This document shows, one piece after another, positions 4,006 through 6,216 of a stretch of 6,216 nucleotides of DNA (position 1 is its first letter; each line of letters starts with the position of its first letter). The stretch is from Actinomycetota bacterium. Its GTDB lineage: Bacteria; Actinomycetota; Acidimicrobiia; Spongiisociales; UBA11373. The DNA is taken from assembly GCA_030688105.1 (NCBI GenBank), contig JAUYIV010000310.1, forward strand, positions 1 to 6,216, written 5' to 3'. The notes beneath the pieces were generated by a model. That model made no database searches and was not told the origin of the DNA. It was given only the letters and a program-made list of their open reading frames with translations. Made by a program: the position numbers and the translations under genes.

Positions 4006-6216
4006 CTACGCGTGCCACTCCTGCAGGCTCTTCACCTCCAGCGTGCTTGACCGCGCTCCCGCGAGCGAACGGGCCACCGCCAGCCCACCGCGCACGGTCG
4101 TGATGCAGGGGATCGAGCAGGCCTGGGCGGCGGCGCGGATCAGGCGGCCGTCGCCGCGGGCCCGGCGGCCGAGCGGGGTGTTCACCACCAGATCGATCTT
4201 GCCCTCGTGGATCAACCGCACCGGGTCCCAAGGGCCCTCGCCAACCTTGTCGACGTGGGCGGCGGGGACGCCGCGTTCGGCGAGATACGAGGCGGTGCCG
4301 ACCGTGGCGAGCAGGCGGTAGCCGAGGCGGGCGAAGATCCGCGCCACCTCGAGACCCGGCTCCTTGTCGCGGTCGGTCAGCGAGAAGAAGACCGTCCCCT
4401 TCTCGGGAAGGCGGGTGCCCGCTCCCAGCAACGCCTTGGCATACGCGGTGCCGAGATCGGAGGCGATCCCCATCACCTCTCCGGTGGCCCGCATCTCCGG
4501 ACCGAGCACGATGTCCTGCTCGGGGAACTTCGGCCAGGGGATCACCGGCACCTTCACCGAGACGAAGCGGGTCAGGGCTTCGTCGGGCAGTCGCACACCG
4601 GAGTCGCGCATCGACTGGATGGTCTCCCCCATCATCACCCGGGTCGCCAGCTTCGCCAGAGGGACGCCGGTGGCCTTGGAGATGAAGGGGATGGTGCGGG
4701 ACGCCCGAGGGTTCGCCTCGAGGACCACGACCTCGTCGCGGCGGACCGCGAACTGGATGTTGATCAACCCGCGGACCCCTAGGCCCTGAGCGAGGGCGTC
4801 GGTGTGGCGGAGGATCAGCTTGCGTGCCTCCTCCGAGAGGGTTTGGGAGGGGACGACGCAGGCCGAGTCGCCGGAGTGGACCCCGGCCGCCTCGACGTGC
4901 TCCATGATCCCCCCGATCACCAGCTCGGACCCGTCGAAGAGGGCATCGACGTCGATCTCCACGGCGCCTTCGAGGAACCGGTCGATCGCCACCGGCGCCC
5001 CCGACGGGTCGACCTCGGAGGGCGCCCCGCCGTAGAGCCCGCGCAGGTAATCGGTCAGCTCGTCGAGGGTGTACACCACCCGCATCCCCCGCCCCCCGAG
5101 CACGTACGACGGGCGGACCAGCACCGGGAAGCCGATCTGGTCGACCACATCCTCGGCCTCCAGCACCGAGGTCGCTTCGCCGTGGGCGGGCTGAGGGACA
5201 CCGACCTCGCGACACAGCGCCGAGAAGCGGCGGCGGTCCTCGGCGGCATCGATGGCATCGGCGCTGGTCCCGGCGATCGGCACCCCGGCATCGGCGAGCG
5301 CCCGGGCCAGACGCAGCGGGGTCTGCCCGCCCAACTGCACGATCACTGCCTCGGGGCGCTCCCGCTCGAGCACCGCCATCACGTTCTCGAGTTGCAGCGG
5401 CTCGAAGTAGAGGCGGTCCGAGGTGTCGTAGTCGGTGGACACCGTCTCGGGGTTGCAGTTGATCATCACCGGGCGGTAGCCCGCCTCGCTCAGGGCGAAG
5501 CAGGCGTGGACGCAGCAGTAGTCGAACTCGACCCCCTGGCCGATGCGGTTCGGTCCCGAGCCGAGCACCACCACCGTGCCCGAGGAAGGCTCTGGCGCCT
5601 CATCCTCGTCCTCGTAGGTGGAGTAGAAGTACGGGGTCACCGCCTCGAACTCGGCGGCGCAGGTGTCCACCGTCTTGAAGGTGGGCGTCACTCCCCATTT
5701 GGACCGGAGCCGCCCGATTTCCGCCTCGGTCGAACCCCACAGGTCGGCGAGCCGCCGATCGGAGATGCCGAGGCGTTTGGCCGAGCGGGCCCCCTCGGCG
5801 GTGGGCTCCTCGGCGCACAATCGTCGGGCCGCCTCCTCGACCTGGGCCATCTGGTCGAGGAACCAGGGGTCGATGAGGGTCGCCTCGGCCAGGTCCTCGA
5901 TCGACGCCCCATGGCGGAGGGCATCGGCGACCCGGAACAGGCGGTCGGGCCGGGGCCGGGCGCATGCCGCCACGAGATCGGCGGCCGGCCCACCGTCCGA
6001 CCCTCGAGGTCGCTCCCCGACCTCGAGGCTCTGCATCGCCTTCTGCAATGCCTCGGGGAAGGTTCGGCCGATCGCCATGACCTCGCCGACGCTGCGCATC
6101 GACGTCCCGAGCGCATCGTCGGCGTCGGGGAACTTGGCGAAGTCGAAGCGGGGGAACTTGACCACCACGTAGTCGAGGGCGGGCTCGAAAGATGCCGGGG
6201 TCTTCCCGGTGATGTC
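4006..6216 (-). CDS. carB: Carbamoyl-phosphate synthase large subunit, 5'-truncated
   Basis: CarB makes carbamoyl phosphate from bicarbonate, two ATP and ammonia delivered by CarA, feeding pyrimidine and arginine synthesis. The frame is open to the window edge. The 736 codons present begin DITGKTPASFEP, around residue 340 of a protein of about 1070. Roughly a third, including most of the first ATP-grasp domain, is outside. The window shows the end of that domain (SVGEVMAIGRT), the oligomerisation region, and VDTCAAEFE. It continues with GSGPNRIGQGVEFDYC and NCNPETVSTDYDTSDR. The second ATP-grasp domain has RPSYVLGGRGM (about 5083-5118) and the metal-ligand motif LEANPRASR (about 4696-4722). 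The C-terminal MGS-like allosteric domain covers about 4009-4410, with TVGTASYL, DKVGEG and NTPLGR segments where UMP and IMP act in studied homologues. The protein ends SLQEWHA, then TAG. GTG codons near 6168 are internal. It is convergent with the VOC gene; its promoter is not in view. Confidence 0.97.
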   Translation of the reverse strand, partial: DITGKTPASFEPALDYVVVKFPRFDFAKFPDADDALGTSMRSVGEVMAIGRTFPEALQKAMQSLEVGERPRGSDGGPAADLVAACARPRPDRLFRVADALRHGASIEDLAEATLIDPWFLDQMAQVEEAARRLCAEEPTAEGARSAKRLGISDRRLADLWGSTEAEIGRLRSKWGVTPTFKTVDTCAAEFEAVTPYFYSTYEDEDEAPEPSSGTVVVLGSGPNRIGQGVEFDYCCVHACFALSEAGYRPVMINCNPETVSTDYDTSDRLYFEPLQLENVMAVLERERPEAVIVQLGGQTPLRLARALADAGVPIAGTSADAIDAAEDRRRFSALCREVGVPQPAHGEATSVLEAEDVVDQIGFPVLVRPSYVLGGRGMRVVYTLDELTDYLRGLYGGAPSEVDPSGAPVAIDRFLEGAVEIDVDALFDGSELVIGGIMEHVEAAGVHSGDSACVVPSQTLSEEARKLILRHTDALAQGLGVRGLINIQFAVRRDEVVVLEANPRASRTIPFISKATGVPLAKLATRVMMGETIQSMRDSGVRLPDEALTRFVSVKVPVIPWPKFPEQDIVLGPEMRATGEVMGIASDLGTAYAKALLGAGTRLPEKGTVFFSLTDRDKEPGLEVARIFARLGYRLLATVGTASYLAERGVPAAHVDKVGEGPWDPVRLIHEGKIDLVVNTPLGRRARGDGRLIRAAAQACSIPCITTVRGGLAVARSLAGARSSTLEVKSLQEWHA

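Noticed and set aside
3923..5215. 430-codon minus-strand frame overlapping carB in another frame
   Set aside because: It is extremely rich in Arg, Gly and Pro with no recognisable motif, whereas the carB frame over the same DNA carries family signatures throughout.

Overview
The window is GC-rich throughout and carries compact housekeeping genes with GC-ending codons. A GTG-started gene with a TANNNT box exactly one leaderless spacing upstream, together with the style of the PurH, PurE and CarB proteins, suggests a high-GC actinobacterium, possibly Acidimicrobiia-like. This is an inference from sequence style, not a database result. No rRNA, tRNA, transposase, integrase, CRISPR array or phage gene is visible.

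Layout. Positions 1-3245 (+ strand) hold the end of a purine operon. It contains a 5'-truncated purH (IMP cyclohydrolase / AICAR formyltransferase), a 109-bp gap built largely of 7-bp repeats, purD (GAR synthetase), and purE (class I N5-CAIR mutase) overlapping purD by 8 bp. Positions 3246-3585 are a 340-bp non-coding stretch packed with G/C hairpins: three related copies of a structured repeat and a 36-bp direct repeat. Positions 3586-3939 (+) encode a small VOC/glyoxalase-like protein with a likely leaderless promoter at its start. A 66-bp convergent gap with two small hairpins follows. Positions 4006-6216 (- strand) hold the C-terminal two thirds of carB, the large subunit of carbamoyl-phosphate synthase, whose 5' part lies beyond the right edge.

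How the genes work together. PurD, PurE and PurH catalyse steps 2, 6 and 9-10 of de novo IMP synthesis. CarB makes carbamoyl phosphate for pyrimidine and arginine synthesis. The two modules converge, with the VOC gene between them. The proteins are ordinary family members, and I see no new protein system. The unusual content is non-coding. Heptanucleotide repeats occur in all three larger intergenic gaps, and one set could pair so as to mask the purD ribosome binding site. A multi-copy hairpin element between purE and the VOC gene is the other unusual feature, and one copy of it can fold into a three-way junction.
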